From Nitrospinaceae bacterium (GTDB taxonomy: Bacteria; Nitrospinota; Nitrospinia; Nitrospinales; VA-1): a stretch of 38,602 nt of DNA. Of the stretch, positions 28,567-37,589 are shown piece by piece. A model generated the notes under the pieces. The model worked only from the letters and a program-made list of their open reading frames with translations, made no database searches and was not told the origin of the DNA. The translations under genes and the position numbers were made by a program. The stretch spans positions 1-38,602 of the forward strand of contig JAPYPK010000003.1 in NCBI GenBank assembly GCA_029937655.1. The letters run 5' to 3'. Numbering within the stretch: the stretch's first letter is position 1; each line of letters opens with the position of its first letter.

Positions 28567-28810
28567 TAATCCCCCTTTTCAACATAGCCTCTTAATACTT
28601 TTATTTATATCTTTATTCTTTGAGTAAGAATCACCTTAAATTTAAACAATTAGGCTTACCAATAAAATTTCTATATAATTTTAGTAAGTTGAGATTTCTA
28701 TTGACCTATACTTTGAACGTCCATTCAGCATTTTCCCTTTACCAAGATTAAATCATTCGATTATTTTTTATCCACATTAGGGTCTCCTTTTTTAACTAAC
28801 ACCATTTTAA

Positions 28811-30382
28811 ATGAACAATAATAAAAAGTTAAGTCAGACTGCTGGCACCGTTGGGGGAATGACACTTATCTCTCGTTTATTAGGGTTTATAAGAGATCTT
28901 GTTATAGGAATGCAGTTTGGAGCAACTTTTGCGGCAGACGCTTTTTTTGTTGCATTCAGAATCCCTAATGTTCAACGGAAAATACTTGGTGAAGGAGCTA
29001 TTTCCGCAGCTTTTATTCCCGTTTTCACAGAAATTCGAAATAAAAAAGGAGAAGAAGACGCCTGGAAAATGGCCGCAAATTTATTTAATATTTTATTGAC
29101 GATATTGATAACTTCCTCTCTCGCTTTAGCGCTATTTGCACCCTACATAATAATGGTTTTTGCACCTGGATTCGCACAAACTTCTGAAAAATTCAATCTA
29201 ACTGTTCTCCTAACCCAATGGATGGCTCCTTATTTTCTTTTTATAGGGTTGGCTGTTTTCTGCATGGGTATACTTAACACATACAACAAGTTTGCTTTAC
29301 CGGCAATAACCCCAGCCATTCTGAATATATGCATGATCTTAGGCACACTGATAATTTCTCCCAAGCTTGACCAACCAATTTTAGGCCTAGCAGTTGGAGT
29401 AATAACTGGGGGGTTACTTCAATTCGTTATTCAAATACCAGCAATTATCCGGTGCGGGTTCAAGTTTATCCCATCCATTGATTGGAAAAATCATGAAACT
29501 TTAAGAATTAGCAAATTAATGATTCCCGCTATATTTGGTTTAGCAATTTACGAACTTAATATGTTAGTGGATACCATTCTTGCTTCTTTACTCCCAGAAG
29601 GATCTATTTCTTATTTATATTACGGGAATCGTCTGGTGCAATTACCTCTTGGTATATTCGGCGTTGCGCTAGGAGTTGCAATCCTACCAATGTTATCTCA
29701 TCAAGTTGCGAATAAGGACTTCTCTGAAATGGTAAAAACAATCGCTTTCGGAATTCGATTGATTTTATTTATAACAATCCCTGCAACCATTGGTCTTATC
29801 CTTCTAAGGTTTCCAATTGTGAACACCTTATGGGAGAGAGGGGAGTTTAATAGACTGACAACTGAAGGAACGGCAATAGCTCTACTCTATTATTCTGTTG
29901 GGTTATGTGCTTTTTGCGGAATCAAAGTCATTGTTCCAGCATTTTACTCATTAAATGATACAAAGACTCCAGCAAAAGTTGGAGTCTATTCTATGCTACT
30001 CAATATAATTCTTAATTTAATACTCATGGGTCCCTTAAAGCATGGTGGATTAGCTCTAGCAACCTCAATATCGGCCTTGTTTAATGTGATTCTATTAATC
30101 TACTTACTTAGAAGAAGAATTGGATTGATGGGGGGGCGAAAGATATTATCATCTACCATCAAACTATTTTTCATATCAGGAGTCATGGGTATTGCAGTAT
30201 ATTTATTTAACTTAACTTTTTTTGACCCTAATTCGAAGTTAGCATTAAAACTCTTCATTCTTTTTGCAGATGTTTCGATTGGTGTTTTAGTATACACCGC
30301 TATCTCACGCATAACACAAAATGAGGAATTGATATTTTTGATTGAGTTATCTCGCAAACGTAAAAAAAAATCTTCCGTCTAA
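28811..30382 (+). CDS. murJ: MurJ lipid II flippase (MviN family)
   Basis: MurJ flips lipid II across the inner membrane for peptidoglycan synthesis. The protein begins with TVGGMTLISRLLGFIRDLVI then FGATFAADAFFVAFRIPN and LGEGAISAAFIPVF, the family's hallmark N-terminus with the essential charged residues of the central cavity. There are about 14 membrane helices, including ISYLYYGNRLVQLPLGIFGV and LPMLSHQVA. The length of 523 residues is normal. It starts after a 244-base gap that follows the MoxR pair and is followed 47 bases later by thrH, so the two may be cotranscribed. There is no obvious strong promoter in the gap, although TTGACC occurs at 28701. Confidence 0.96.
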   Translation: MNNNKKLSQTAGTVGGMTLISRLLGFIRDLVIGMQFGATFAADAFFVAFRIPNVQRKILGEGAISAAFIPVFTEIRNKKGEEDAWKMAANLFNILLTILITSSLALALFAPYIIMVFAPGFAQTSEKFNLTVLLTQWMAPYFLFIGLAVFCMGILNTYNKFALPAITPAILNICMILGTLIISPKLDQPILGLAVGVITGGLLQFVIQIPAIIRCGFKFIPSIDWKNHETLRISKLMIPAIFGLAIYELNMLVDTILASLLPEGSISYLYYGNRLVQLPLGIFGVALGVAILPMLSHQVANKDFSEMVKTIAFGIRLILFITIPATIGLILLRFPIVNTLWERGEFNRLTTEGTAIALLYYSVGLCAFCGIKVIVPAFYSLNDTKTPAKVGVYSMLLNIILNLILMGPLKHGGLALATSISALFNVILLIYLLRRRIGLMGGRKILSSTIKLFFISGVMGIAVYLFNLTFFDPNSKLALKLFILFADVSIGVLVYTAISRITQNEELIFLIELSRKRKKKSSV

Positions 30383-30429
30383 AAAACCATACAAAATAAG
30401 CCTAAAAAATTTAAAAAAGGAATATTATT

Positions 30430-31041
30430 ATGCTTGCATGTCTTGACCTTGAAGGAGTTTTGCTACCAGAAATATGGATTGCTTTTGCAGAAAAAACAGG
30501 GATAGAACAACTTAAACTTACCACCAGAGAAATTCCTGATTACGACGAATTAATGCAAGGTCGGTTAAAAATCCTTCATGACAACAACCTAAAGCTACTT
30601 GACATACAAAATGTTATTAAAACATTATCACCTATGGCAGGAGCGATTGATTTTCTTGGTTGGCTCAAATCCGAATTTCAAGTAATTATATTATCTGATA
30701 CATTTTATCAGTTTGTAGGACCCCTCATGAAGAGCCTTGATTACCCAACTTTATTTTGCCACGAACTCACAGTTAACAGCAAAGGAAGCATAACAGGGTA
30801 TCGTCTAAGACAGAAGGATGGTAAAACCAAGGCGGTCTCAGCATTAAAAAAACTAAACTTCAAGGTGATTGCAGCAGGGGACTCCTACAATGACACCGGA
30901 ATGCTGCAAGAAGCAGATGCGGGGATCTTATTTTGTCCACCTGACAATGTTATTCAGGAATTTCCACAATTTCCAGTTTCGCGAAATTACAAGGAATTTA
31001 AGAATACCCTTCTAGATTTGCGAGACTCCCTAAACAAATAA
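30430..31041 (+). CDS. thrH: ThrH: bifunctional phosphoserine phosphatase / homoserine phosphotransferase
   Basis: ThrH is a HAD phosphatase that dephosphorylates phosphoserine and can transfer phosphate to homoserine, linking serine and threonine synthesis. The sequence tracks Pseudomonas ThrH almost along its whole length: CLDLEGVLLPEIWIAFAEKT with Asp6, TTREIPDYDELM, VIILSDTFYQF, GYRLRQKDGK, AAGDSYNDTGML (150-155 GDSYND) and VIQEFPQFPV. The length of 203 residues matches. AAGGAA precedes the ATG. It ends three bases before a convergent gene. The high similarity to a mainly proteobacterial protein is notable for this gene neighbourhood. Confidence 0.96.
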   Translation: MLACLDLEGVLLPEIWIAFAEKTGIEQLKLTTREIPDYDELMQGRLKILHDNNLKLLDIQNVIKTLSPMAGAIDFLGWLKSEFQVIILSDTFYQFVGPLMKSLDYPTLFCHELTVNSKGSITGYRLRQKDGKTKAVSALKKLNFKVIAAGDSYNDTGMLQEADAGILFCPPDNVIQEFPQFPVSRNYKEFKNTLLDLRDSLNK

Positions 31042-31044
31042 TAT

Positions 31045-31560
31045 TTATTTTAAGTTTTGAACTTCTGATTTAATTAATTTGCTGGCAATCCACCCTTTTT
31101 TTTCAAACACTCGAACCTTTGTCCAGTCCCGTTTTTTTTGAACAATAATAAGATTCATTCCTTCCTCCACTACGGCAATTACTGGACTATCCATTGTAGG
31201 ATTTGAGCGAACGTTTGCCAACGATGGGATTACCGTATGTATTAACTCGAACCCATCATCTTGATCTTTTTCTCTTAAACTTAATGAGTCCGCTTCTAAA
31301 ACCGTATCTGAAGAAAAAAATAAATCATCCATAGACACATCAAACTTAACTACAACAATACATAAAAACAAAAATACTAAAACACTAATACGTTTAACGG
31401 CCTGATCTAAGGATATACCAGTCTCTTCAGGTTCTTTTTTAGGAAGGTCAGGAAGTCCACATTCAAAGCAAAAAATAGTTCCTGATAATATTTTTGCGCC
31501 ACAGTCAGAGCACAAACAGGTTAATTTTGATTCTTTTAAATGTTCTCGACTAACGCTCAT
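31045..31560 (-). CDS. Zinc-ribbon, single-membrane-span, SH3-like protein
   Basis: The product has a short N-terminal zinc ribbon (CLCSDCGAKI, then CFECG), one membrane helix (ISVLVFLFLCIVVV) and a C-terminal bacterial SH3 domain (SLANVRSNPTMDSPVIAVVE, then LIIVQKKRDWTKVRVF and KKGWIASKLI). The layout puts the ribbon in the cytoplasm and SH3 in the periplasm, where such domains bind murein. I place the start at ATG 31560; GAGGG lies 13 bases before it and eight before an in-frame GTG at 31563, so GTG is possible. A TTG at 31578 would overlap that ribosome site. It lies 29 bases downstream of the M32 peptidase gene. Confidence 0.82.
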   Translation of the reverse strand: MSVSREHLKESKLTCLCSDCGAKILSGTIFCFECGLPDLPKKEPEETGISLDQAVKRISVLVFLFLCIVVVKFDVSMDDLFFSSDTVLEADSLSLREKDQDDGFELIHTVIPSLANVRSNPTMDSPVIAVVEEGMNLIIVQKKRDWTKVRVFEKKGWIASKLIKSEVQNLK

Positions 31561-31589
31561 CACAAAAAAAGCCCTCAAGGTTTTAATTA

Positions 31590-33107
31590 TTAAAGGCTAT
31601 AAATTTGACCATACTTCTGTTTAAGATAGGAAATAAAAAAGTCTGGGTTTATTGAGTCTCCAGTAACTTTGTAAAGAAGGTTTTCAGGTGAATATAAACG
31701 GCCCGCCTTATGAATATTATCATTAAGCCATTTTTTTATACATGAGAAGTTTCCTTCCTTAATCTGTTTAGAGATATCGTTTATATCAAGTAACATTTTT
31801 GAATAAAACTGGCACGCATACATAGCCCCAAGTGTGTAGGAAGGAAAGTACCCAAATGCCCCCCCACTCCAATGCACATCCTGCAAGACTCCTTCTGAGT
31901 TGGAAGGTGGACTCACACCCAAATATTCTTCCATCTTATAGTTCCAGATATCAGGTAGGTCTTTCACACTAATACTTTCGTCAAACAACTCCTTTTCAAT
32001 TTCATAACGAAGTATTATGTGCAGGGGGTATGTTACCTCATCCGCTTCTACCCGAATAAAAGACGGGTCGCACCTATTAATAGCTGCATAAAGTGTATCT
32101 AAAGAAACACCTTGCATTGATTCGGGAAACGTCTCCACAAAAAGATTAAGATAGTGATCACAAAAATAAAAATTCTGCCCAATCATTCGCTCCCAGAACA
32201 AGGATTGAGATTCATGAATAGCCATGGTTAACGGTTCAGAAACCGGCAAATCCATAAAACCTAACATTCTACCTTGTTCATATAACCCATGCCCTGTTTC
32301 ATGTATTACCGCAAAAAGTGAATCAATAAAACTTTCTGATCGATAACGTGTTGTAATACGCACATCTGTCGGATGTCCACCACCACAAAACGGATGCACA
32401 GAAACATCCATACGACCCCTATCATAATCAAACCCTATATCCTTACTGATAATCCTCCCCAAGGCCTCTTGCTTATCAATTGGGAAATTACCTCTTAAAA
32501 AACCTATATCAGGGTTAATTGGTGATTTTCTAATTGCGTCAATGAGTGGAATTAATTCTTTTTTTAATGTGTCAAAAATTGGAGTGAGGCATTCCATCCT
32601 CATCCCTCTTTCAAAAATATCTATATTAGCATCGTAAGGATCTAGTTCCGGGAAAGCAAATTCAGCCCATTTCTTTTTCAGAATAATTAATCGCTCGAGG
32701 GTTGGAGCAAAATCTTCAAATTTATTTTCTTGCCTAGCCTTAGCCCATACTTGATGACCGCTGGAACTTAATTCCGCCAACTCCTGTATCAATTGCTTCG
32801 GAATTTTTGTTTCCAATTCATATTCACGTTTAGCTTCATAAATATTACATTGCTCGATCTCCGTGAAGTTATTTAGATCGCCCTCAAAAAGTTTGTCAAT
32901 CAAACTTCCAATCTCCACATCAACAGATTTGTCGTGTAAAACTCCCGCTAATGCTGCCATCTGCTTTGATCGATTTTCTGCTGCTGCCTTAGGCATAATG
33001 ACTTCCTGATCCCAGTGCATAGTTGCCATCACACCACCCAACCTACTACGTTCTTCAAGCTTGTTGACTAACTGCTGATACATATCTTTTAATTTTTTTG
33101 AATTCAC
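31590..33107 (-). CDS. Carboxypeptidase Taq, M32 metallopeptidase
   Basis: This is an M32 zinc/cobalt carboxypeptidase that removes residues from peptide C-termini. The HExxH motif is HETGHGLYEQG at residues 269-273. DVSVHPFCGGGHPTDVRITT, EADEVTYPLHIILRYEIE (third metal ligand Glu in the EADEVTY segment) and WNYKMEEYLG are the other family blocks. The length of 505 residues is normal. The start is a GTG at 33107 with GGGGG four bases upstream, a good ribosome site. There is no signal peptide, so it is cytoplasmic. The gap to the small acidic gene upstream is 201 bases. Confidence 0.95.
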   Translation of the reverse strand: MNSKKLKDMYQQLVNKLEERSRLGGVMATMHWDQEVIMPKAAAENRSKQMAALAGVLHDKSVDVEIGSLIDKLFEGDLNNFTEIEQCNIYEAKREYELETKIPKQLIQELAELSSSGHQVWAKARQENKFEDFAPTLERLIILKKKWAEFAFPELDPYDANIDIFERGMRMECLTPIFDTLKKELIPLIDAIRKSPINPDIGFLRGNFPIDKQEALGRIISKDIGFDYDRGRMDVSVHPFCGGGHPTDVRITTRYRSESFIDSLFAVIHETGHGLYEQGRMLGFMDLPVSEPLTMAIHESQSLFWERMIGQNFYFCDHYLNLFVETFPESMQGVSLDTLYAAINRCDPSFIRVEADEVTYPLHIILRYEIEKELFDESISVKDLPDIWNYKMEEYLGVSPPSNSEGVLQDVHWSGGAFGYFPSYTLGAMYACQFYSKMLLDINDISKQIKEGNFSCIKKWLNDNIHKAGRLYSPENLLYKVTGDSINPDFFISYLKQKYGQIYSL

Positions 33108-33154
33108 TCAACCCCCTTTCTTTAATGTTTTGGAAATAAACATGCGGTGTTCTC

Positions 33155-33166
33155 GTGATTCATCAC
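33155..33166. promoter_or_regulatory. Short inverted repeat upstream of the M32 gene
   Basis: GTGAT-TC-ATCAC is a five-base-arm inverted repeat, 48 bases upstream of the M32 start. It could be an operator or a chance hairpin; nothing else supports function. Confidence 0.2.
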
Positions 33167-33232
33167 AAAGAATTATCAAAAAACGAGAGTTTTTAGATCA
33201 GAAAAAGCGTCTTGAAAGGGATATTAATGTGA

Positions 33233-33240
33233 GGGGGGGG
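33233..33240. repeat. Eight-base poly-G tract
   Basis: A run of eight G residues lies in the 201-base gap between the M32 and small acidic genes. Runs of this length are rare in AT-rich DNA and are slippage-prone. It is outside any gene I accept, so an effect could only be on expression. Confidence 0.9.
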
Positions 33241-33308
33241 ATTAAAAATATTTGCACTGCACCAATGTTTTTTCACAACACACAAAAAACACTCTTAACC
33301 TTAGTTTA

Positions 33309-33569
33309 TCAGTTAATAAGATTTTTACCGTCTTCTTTTTTCAGCATTTCAAAGCTCCCATCTTTCGCTGAATCTATTTTTTTAAACTCCTCCCAATCAT
33401 CTCGAAAAAAATTAAACCCAACAAAATTAATTGCTTGCATGATTTCAAGGTCTGAGTATCTACCTTCTCCACCGTCAACTTCTCTAATGCAATCTTCGAT
33501 TGACTCACATAATTTCACAAACTTTGTATCCTCAGACTTCATTGAATCTTTCATAAAATCAAATGCCAT
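33309..33569 (-). CDS. Small acidic protein, function unknown
   Basis: The 86-residue product is acidic and helical: MKDSMKSEDTKFVKLCESIE, then VDGGEGRYSDLEIMQAINFV and FFRDDWEEFKKIDSA. There is no signal peptide or membrane segment. It starts with an ATG preceded by GGGGA, lies on the same strand as its neighbours, and sits 34 bases after eda. A longer open frame on the plus strand covers the same bases but reads like an antisense shadow. I do not recognise the family. Confidence 0.6.
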   Translation of the reverse strand: MAFDFMKDSMKSEDTKFVKLCESIEDCIREVDGGEGRYSDLEIMQAINFVGFNFFRDDWEEFKKIDSAKDGSFEMLKKEDGKNLIN

Positions 33570-33603
33570 GGAGTCCCCAATTCTAAAAAATTATAAAAAT
33601 GAA

Positions 33604-34269
33604 TTAAGACGTGGAGTGAAAAATTTTCACAGTTGAAACAAGTTCCGTAATAGCTGTTTTAATGGAGTCAAAGTCCTTATTTCTCATTCTCGTTACTGTA
33701 AACAACGACCCACCAACCGCCACAGCAGAGGCACCCGCCTTAAGGTATTCAACCGCATTAGATAAATCAACACCACCTACAGCCATTAATGATAACTCAT
33801 TAAATGGCCCGCGAACAGTATTAAAGTAACTCGCACCCATTTGTGAGGCGGGGAAAACCTTGACCATTGTAGCACCAGCACCCCACGCCTTTTCAATTTC
33901 CGTAGGAGTAAGCGCTCCGGGGAAATAAGCTATATCGTTTTCAACACAATGTGTCGCCACATCAATATTTAACGTTGGTGACACAATAAACTGGGCTCCC
34001 GCATTGACTGCCTGCTTGACATCGGTTAGCGTGAGAACCGTTCCTGCTCCAACGCAAAGATCTTCTGAAAACTGTTGCGACGCTGATTCAATTAGAGGCA
34101 ATGCTTCTTCTGTATTGAGAGTCAACTCAACAAATCTAAGCCCTCCGGTAACACAGGCATCCAATACGCCTTGAATTGAGTCCTTCGATACGCCACGAAT
34201 AATACCAAGAACTGGGGATTCTTTGAATCGGTTTAGATTAAAAGTCGAGTTTGTCACCAAGTTGTTCAA
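33604..34269 (-). CDS. eda: KDPG/KHG aldolase
   Basis: This is a class I aldolase that cleaves 2-keto-3-deoxy-6-phosphogluconate or 4-hydroxy-2-oxoglutarate to pyruvate and an aldehyde. The Schiff-base lysine is Lys137 in GATMVKVFPA and the general acid/base is Glu48 in RFVELTL. GAGTV (74-78), FIVSPTLN, FPGALTPTEI and LMAVGGVDLSNAVEYLKAGA complete the pattern. The start is a TTG whose TTGA overlaps the stop of the upstream HMGL-like gene by four bases, so the two are translationally coupled. No edd or kdgK is in the window, so the Entner-Doudoroff route is not shown. A different 2-oxo-acid may be the substrate. Confidence 0.92.
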   Translation of the reverse strand: MNNLVTNSTFNLNRFKESPVLGIIRGVSKDSIQGVLDACVTGGLRFVELTLNTEEALPLIESASQQFSEDLCVGAGTVLTLTDVKQAVNAGAQFIVSPTLNIDVATHCVENDIAYFPGALTPTEIEKAWGAGATMVKVFPASQMGASYFNTVRGPFNELSLMAVGGVDLSNAVEYLKAGASAVAVGGSLFTVTRMRNKDFDSIKTAITELVSTVKIFHSTS

Positions 34270-35216
34270 GCACTATCACTCTGAGCAAGACTATCAAAAA
34301 AACCTAGATAGTCATCTTTGCTTTCTGATTTTCTCAGCTTCATTCCTGCTCTTGGATGCAAATCAAGAATTCCGGTAATCATATAAGGGATTGTATATCC
34401 CCATTCTATTTCTTCCTTTAATTTCACAAAGTGACTTTCCAGGATTTCCAGTATAGGGCGCAAATCATATTTTGGATTTTTTAGGAACCCAAGTAATAAT
34501 TCCAATGGGCAGTTGCCCGCGGCACGACCAATTCCAAAAATGGTTCCATCCAAATAGTTTATATTTTGTATAACTGCTTCTATCGTGTTTGCAAAAGCCA
34601 ATTGTTGATTATTATGCGCGTGAATACCTATTTGTTTTGTAGGCATTAGTGACTTGTATTTTTGTGCTAAATGAGAAATCTGTTCAGAGTATAGAGCACC
34701 AAAACTATCCACAAGGTATAAAGCATCAACATTGGATTCTTTTTCTACTTGCATCAAAGCCTCATCTAGTTCTACTTCTCTTGCATGAGATACCGCCATC
34801 AGGTTTATTGTCGCCTCGTAACCCTTTGTTTGTATTTGATTTGCTAAGTCAATGGCTTTGTCAATATCCTTCACATAACTTGCCACACGCATCATATCAA
34901 TCAAACTTTCACCCTTATGAGGTATTGTCGAGGGATCTACTCGGCCAATATCAACCATTACAGAGATTTTACTTTTCACTTCCTCGCCATTAATAACTTT
35001 TTCAATATCTTTTTCACTACAAAACTTCATCGATCCGTATTCACTTCTAGAAAATTGACTTTCGTCAGCCTTATAACCAAGTTCAATATAATCAACTCCA
35101 GAACTATTAACCGCTCTAAAAACAGCGGACAGAAAATCATCAGTAAACAAATGATTGTTCATAAGGCCACCGTCTCTAATCGTGCAATCTAAAACCTTGA
35201 TTTCTTTACGATACAT
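34266..35216 (-). CDS. HMGL-like (DRE-TIM) aldolase/acyltransferase
   Basis: This is a DRE-TIM metallolyase-family protein of 316 residues. The signature DCTIRDGGLMNNH is at residues 10-22, the metal-site HAHNNQQLAFANT is near residue 200, and YLDGTIFGIGRAAGNCPLE follows. The N-terminal pattern and HAHNN resemble 4-hydroxy-2-oxovalerate aldolase and the 'aldolase catalytic domain' proteins of polysaccharide loci. It lacks the C-terminal allosteric domain of isopropylmalate synthase. It is preceded by GAGG at six bases from the ATG. Its stop overlaps eda by four bases, which suggests both act on related 2-oxo-acid chemistry. The exact substrate cannot be read. Confidence 0.87.
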   Translation of the reverse strand: MYRKEIKVLDCTIRDGGLMNNHLFTDDFLSAVFRAVNSSGVDYIELGYKADESQFSRSEYGSMKFCSEKDIEKVINGEEVKSKISVMVDIGRVDPSTIPHKGESLIDMMRVASYVKDIDKAIDLANQIQTKGYEATINLMAVSHAREVELDEALMQVEKESNVDALYLVDSFGALYSEQISHLAQKYKSLMPTKQIGIHAHNNQQLAFANTIEAVIQNINYLDGTIFGIGRAAGNCPLELLLGFLKNPKYDLRPILEILESHFVKLKEEIEWGYTIPYMITGILDLHPRAGMKLRKSESKDDYLGFFDSLAQSDSA

Positions 35217-35442
35217 ACCTATCCTCTAAAAAAAACATTTTTTCAATCAAACTAATATGGCATTAAAAAACATAAGTGGTATATAAGAATTATATTTTGA
35301 ATGTTCAATCAGGTCAATCTATTAATTAAAATCAATACTTTATACACTACTAATTCCCCAACGAGTTGATAATGGTAGAGTTCCGTCAGGTGTTATATAC
35401 TCAGTTTCTCATGATAATCTCCAAATATTAGTTTTTTAACTT

Positions 35443-35865
35443 ATGAATTTTTGGCTTGTTAAACAAGAACCATCCCAATATAGCTGGGATCAGTTTGTAA
35501 TAGACAAAGAAACCTACTGGGATGGAGTACGTAATTACCAGGCACGTAATAACCTCAAAAAAATGAAGAAAGGGGATCTTGTTTTTTTCTATCACAGCGT
35601 TGTAGGAAAGGAAATCAAGGGGATTGCGAAAGTGTCTAAAGAGAATTACCCTGATCCAACCGCAGATAGTCCGAGCTGGGTGGTGGTAAACCTTAAACCA
35701 TACAAAGCGTTATTAGTACCCGTTACCCTCAACGACATTAAAAACCAGCTAAAATTAAGTAACATGGCCTTAATCAAACAATCCCGGCTATCTGTTATGG
35801 CGCTCACGAAAAATGAATTTAAGATTATTTTGATAATGGGAAACACAAAAATCTCAAACTTATAA
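35443..35865 (+). CDS. EVE-domain protein (THYN1-like)
   Basis: The 140 residues match bacterial EVE proteins: FWLVKQEPSQYSWDQF, WDGVRNYQARNNLKKMKKGD, FFYHSVVGKEIKGIAKV, ENYPDPTADSPSWVVVNLKP and LIKQSRLSVMALTKNEF. EVE is a PUA-like fold related to YTH and is thought to bind modified nucleotides in DNA or RNA. The aromatic cage positions (Trp in the EPSQYSW and YWDG segments) are present. It is followed five bases later by an exported-protein gene. No modification-dependent nuclease is fused or adjacent. Confidence 0.93.
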   Translation: MNFWLVKQEPSQYSWDQFVIDKETYWDGVRNYQARNNLKKMKKGDLVFFYHSVVGKEIKGIAKVSKENYPDPTADSPSWVVVNLKPYKALLVPVTLNDIKNQLKLSNMALIKQSRLSVMALTKNEFKIILIMGNTKISNL

Positions 35866-35870
35866 GCCCA

Positions 35871-36557
35871 ATGACTTTAAACAAACGAAAAACTTTAGGG
35901 AATCTAAATATTTTCATACTTTTACAATCACTTCTAATCGCATCGTTTGTATCAACAGCATTTGCAAATCCACCCTGCCAAGAATTGGTCGAACCACTTT
36001 TTAAAACTACCGATAACATTGCCTTAAATGGAGGTCTATGGGGATATTTTGAGAAAGATCCATTGTTACGAAAGTATTCAACACAAGCCGTACAACTTGA
36101 CTCACGTATTAACAAAGTATTTTTTCTTCTTAATTATCTTTGTAAAACAAGAAATGGCATCCCTTTTAATGACCTTGCAACTTATATATCACGCAGTATT
36201 GCGGAGAAAGGTGAGCCTGCATTCAAAGCAGAACTTATTATTTTTGGCAAGACCTCTAAGCAAATTAAAGGCTGGTTTAATTTTTTTAAATTTGCACAGT
36301 CTCACAGATTTCGAACCCTTAACTTAACCACAATCAGAGCTACTATCAAGAGAGCAACCCCTTTGATAAATAATTACACGACTTTGGGAAAAAACATTAA
36401 TCAATCAAAACAATCAAAAGTTATATTAAAAAACGCAGAGAAACTTAGAATTGAAATTGATAGATTTCTTTCAAAAGACCCATATATCACTCAAGCTTTA
36501 GATGAAATTTCACATGTGCCATACTGGGATATCAACGAAAGCACTGGCGGGTCCTAA
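35871..36557 (+). CDS. Exported protein of unknown function
   Basis: The 228-residue product begins with basic residues and a hydrophobic core (IFILLQSLLIASFVSTAFAN), with a probable signal peptidase I site after AFA. The mature part starts with NPPCQELVEPLFK and has WGYFEKDPLLRKYS, LDSRINKVFFLLNYLCKTRN, and a Lys-rich helical C-terminal half. Two cysteines (in NPPCQEL and YLCKTR) might pair. I do not recognise the family. It follows the EVE gene by five bases. Confidence 0.75.
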   Translation: MTLNKRKTLGNLNIFILLQSLLIASFVSTAFANPPCQELVEPLFKTTDNIALNGGLWGYFEKDPLLRKYSTQAVQLDSRINKVFFLLNYLCKTRNGIPFNDLATYISRSIAEKGEPAFKAELIIFGKTSKQIKGWFNFFKFAQSHRFRTLNLTTIRATIKRATPLINNYTTLGKNINQSKQSKVILKNAEKLRIEIDRFLSKDPYITQALDEISHVPYWDINESTGGS

Positions 36558-36614
36558 ACAAGTCGGATCAACCCAAGGTAATAAAAACACAGAAATGTTA
36601 ACTGAAAGGATCCA

Positions 36615-37421
36615 ATGAAATTTTTTTTAATCATAGGTGGAACAGGGGTTATGGGAACATCGGCTATAAGAGCAATAAGGGAACACTTTGACCAAAGCAG
36701 TGTGATTATTGCTAACTGGTACGGCAAAGAATCTCCTGGTTTTAAAATTGAAGGTGCTGACAACACTATTTTTGGTGACATAAATGACCTTAGTTGCAGA
36801 GAGCAAATTAAATCCTTTAATAATGGAAAGTATGACTACATGTTTTATGCAACAGCTCTTGGAGACGTAGGCATTCCAGTAAAGGATGCAACTAAGGAGC
36901 AAATTGATCGCTCTAACAAGCTTTCGTTTAATCCAATTCCTCAACTTGAAAATGAGCTTGATATCTCCACCATAGTTGCTTATTCGACATTCTACACAAT
37001 ACGACATCAATTAAGCACTTACGGCGCTATGGGACACTCAAAAGAAAATATAGAAAAATGGACAGTGACCTCAGATGGATCATCGAAACATGCTTGCATC
37101 CGTGCCGGCCTTTTTGAATCTCCCTCATCAAGAGGAATCAAACTACTTCTCAGAAAAACATCTAAAAACCTAGATAATTTAAAGGACCCCCTTCTCCGTT
37201 CCTATTTCGAAAATACCCCTTCTAGCGAAGGGATTAAAAAATTTGAAGAAGGGATCTTCACAGAAGAGAAAGAAGCGTATGGAGATTGTCGAACTAAGAA
37301 GGAAGACCTGATGAGAGCACACCTTGAGTTATTCAAATCAGACAACCCAACTTTTATAAATGTTTGCGGAAAAAAGATATGGCCAAGCAAAGAACCTCTC
37401 TTACTCAAGCAGTTTATCTAA
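36615..37421 (+). CDS. Rossmann-fold NAD(P)-binding protein, SDR/epimerase-like
   Basis: The 268 residues start with the nucleotide-binding strand-loop-helix FFLIIGGTGVMGTSAIRAI, followed by FGDINDLSCREQIKSFNN (acidic residue after the second strand) and YDYMFYATALGDVGIPVKDA. VAYSTFYTIRHQLSTYGAMG then HSKENIEKW could hold a Tyr-x-x-x-x-x-Lys active pair, not the strict YxxxK. It resembles short-chain dehydrogenases or atypical epimerases, but the substrate is unclear. AAAGGA precedes the ATG. It lies 57 bases after the exported-protein gene. Confidence 0.75.
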   Translation: MKFFLIIGGTGVMGTSAIRAIREHFDQSSVIIANWYGKESPGFKIEGADNTIFGDINDLSCREQIKSFNNGKYDYMFYATALGDVGIPVKDATKEQIDRSNKLSFNPIPQLENELDISTIVAYSTFYTIRHQLSTYGAMGHSKENIEKWTVTSDGSSKHACIRAGLFESPSSRGIKLLLRKTSKNLDNLKDPLLRSYFENTPSSEGIKKFEEGIFTEEKEAYGDCRTKKEDLMRAHLELFKSDNPTFINVCGKKIWPSKEPLLLKQFI

Positions 37422-37589
37422 ATATAATGAATCTTAAGACTATGGTCATCTAATTATTTTAAAATTCAAATCCACAAGATTTAATTGATTTAATAGCACT
37501 TTCAGATAATAATAATTTAATTCAATAGCAATTAGAGCATTGTAAAATAAATCCAAAAATTTGTTTAACTTTCAGCATGATCAGGTTCT

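Noticed and set aside
28567-28810. Possible murJ promoter with TTGACC at 28701
   Set aside because: No acceptable -10 box lies 16-18 bases downstream, and no hairpin-plus-U-run follows the MoxR partner gene either. I see nothing else in this gap.
33130-33636. Plus-strand frame of 168 codons
   Set aside because: It is Ser/Phe/Ile-rich, covers the small acidic gene and the end of eda on the opposite strand, and includes the poly-G tract. It looks like an antisense shadow, though its first 35 residues are not obviously random.
35217-35442. Palindrome TTGAATGTTCAA at 35297-35308 and TATACT near 35396 between the divergent HMGL-like and EVE genes
   Set aside because: The -35 candidate TTGATA at 35366 is 24 bases from TATACT, too far. 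The palindrome is short and has no second copy, so neither is called as a site.
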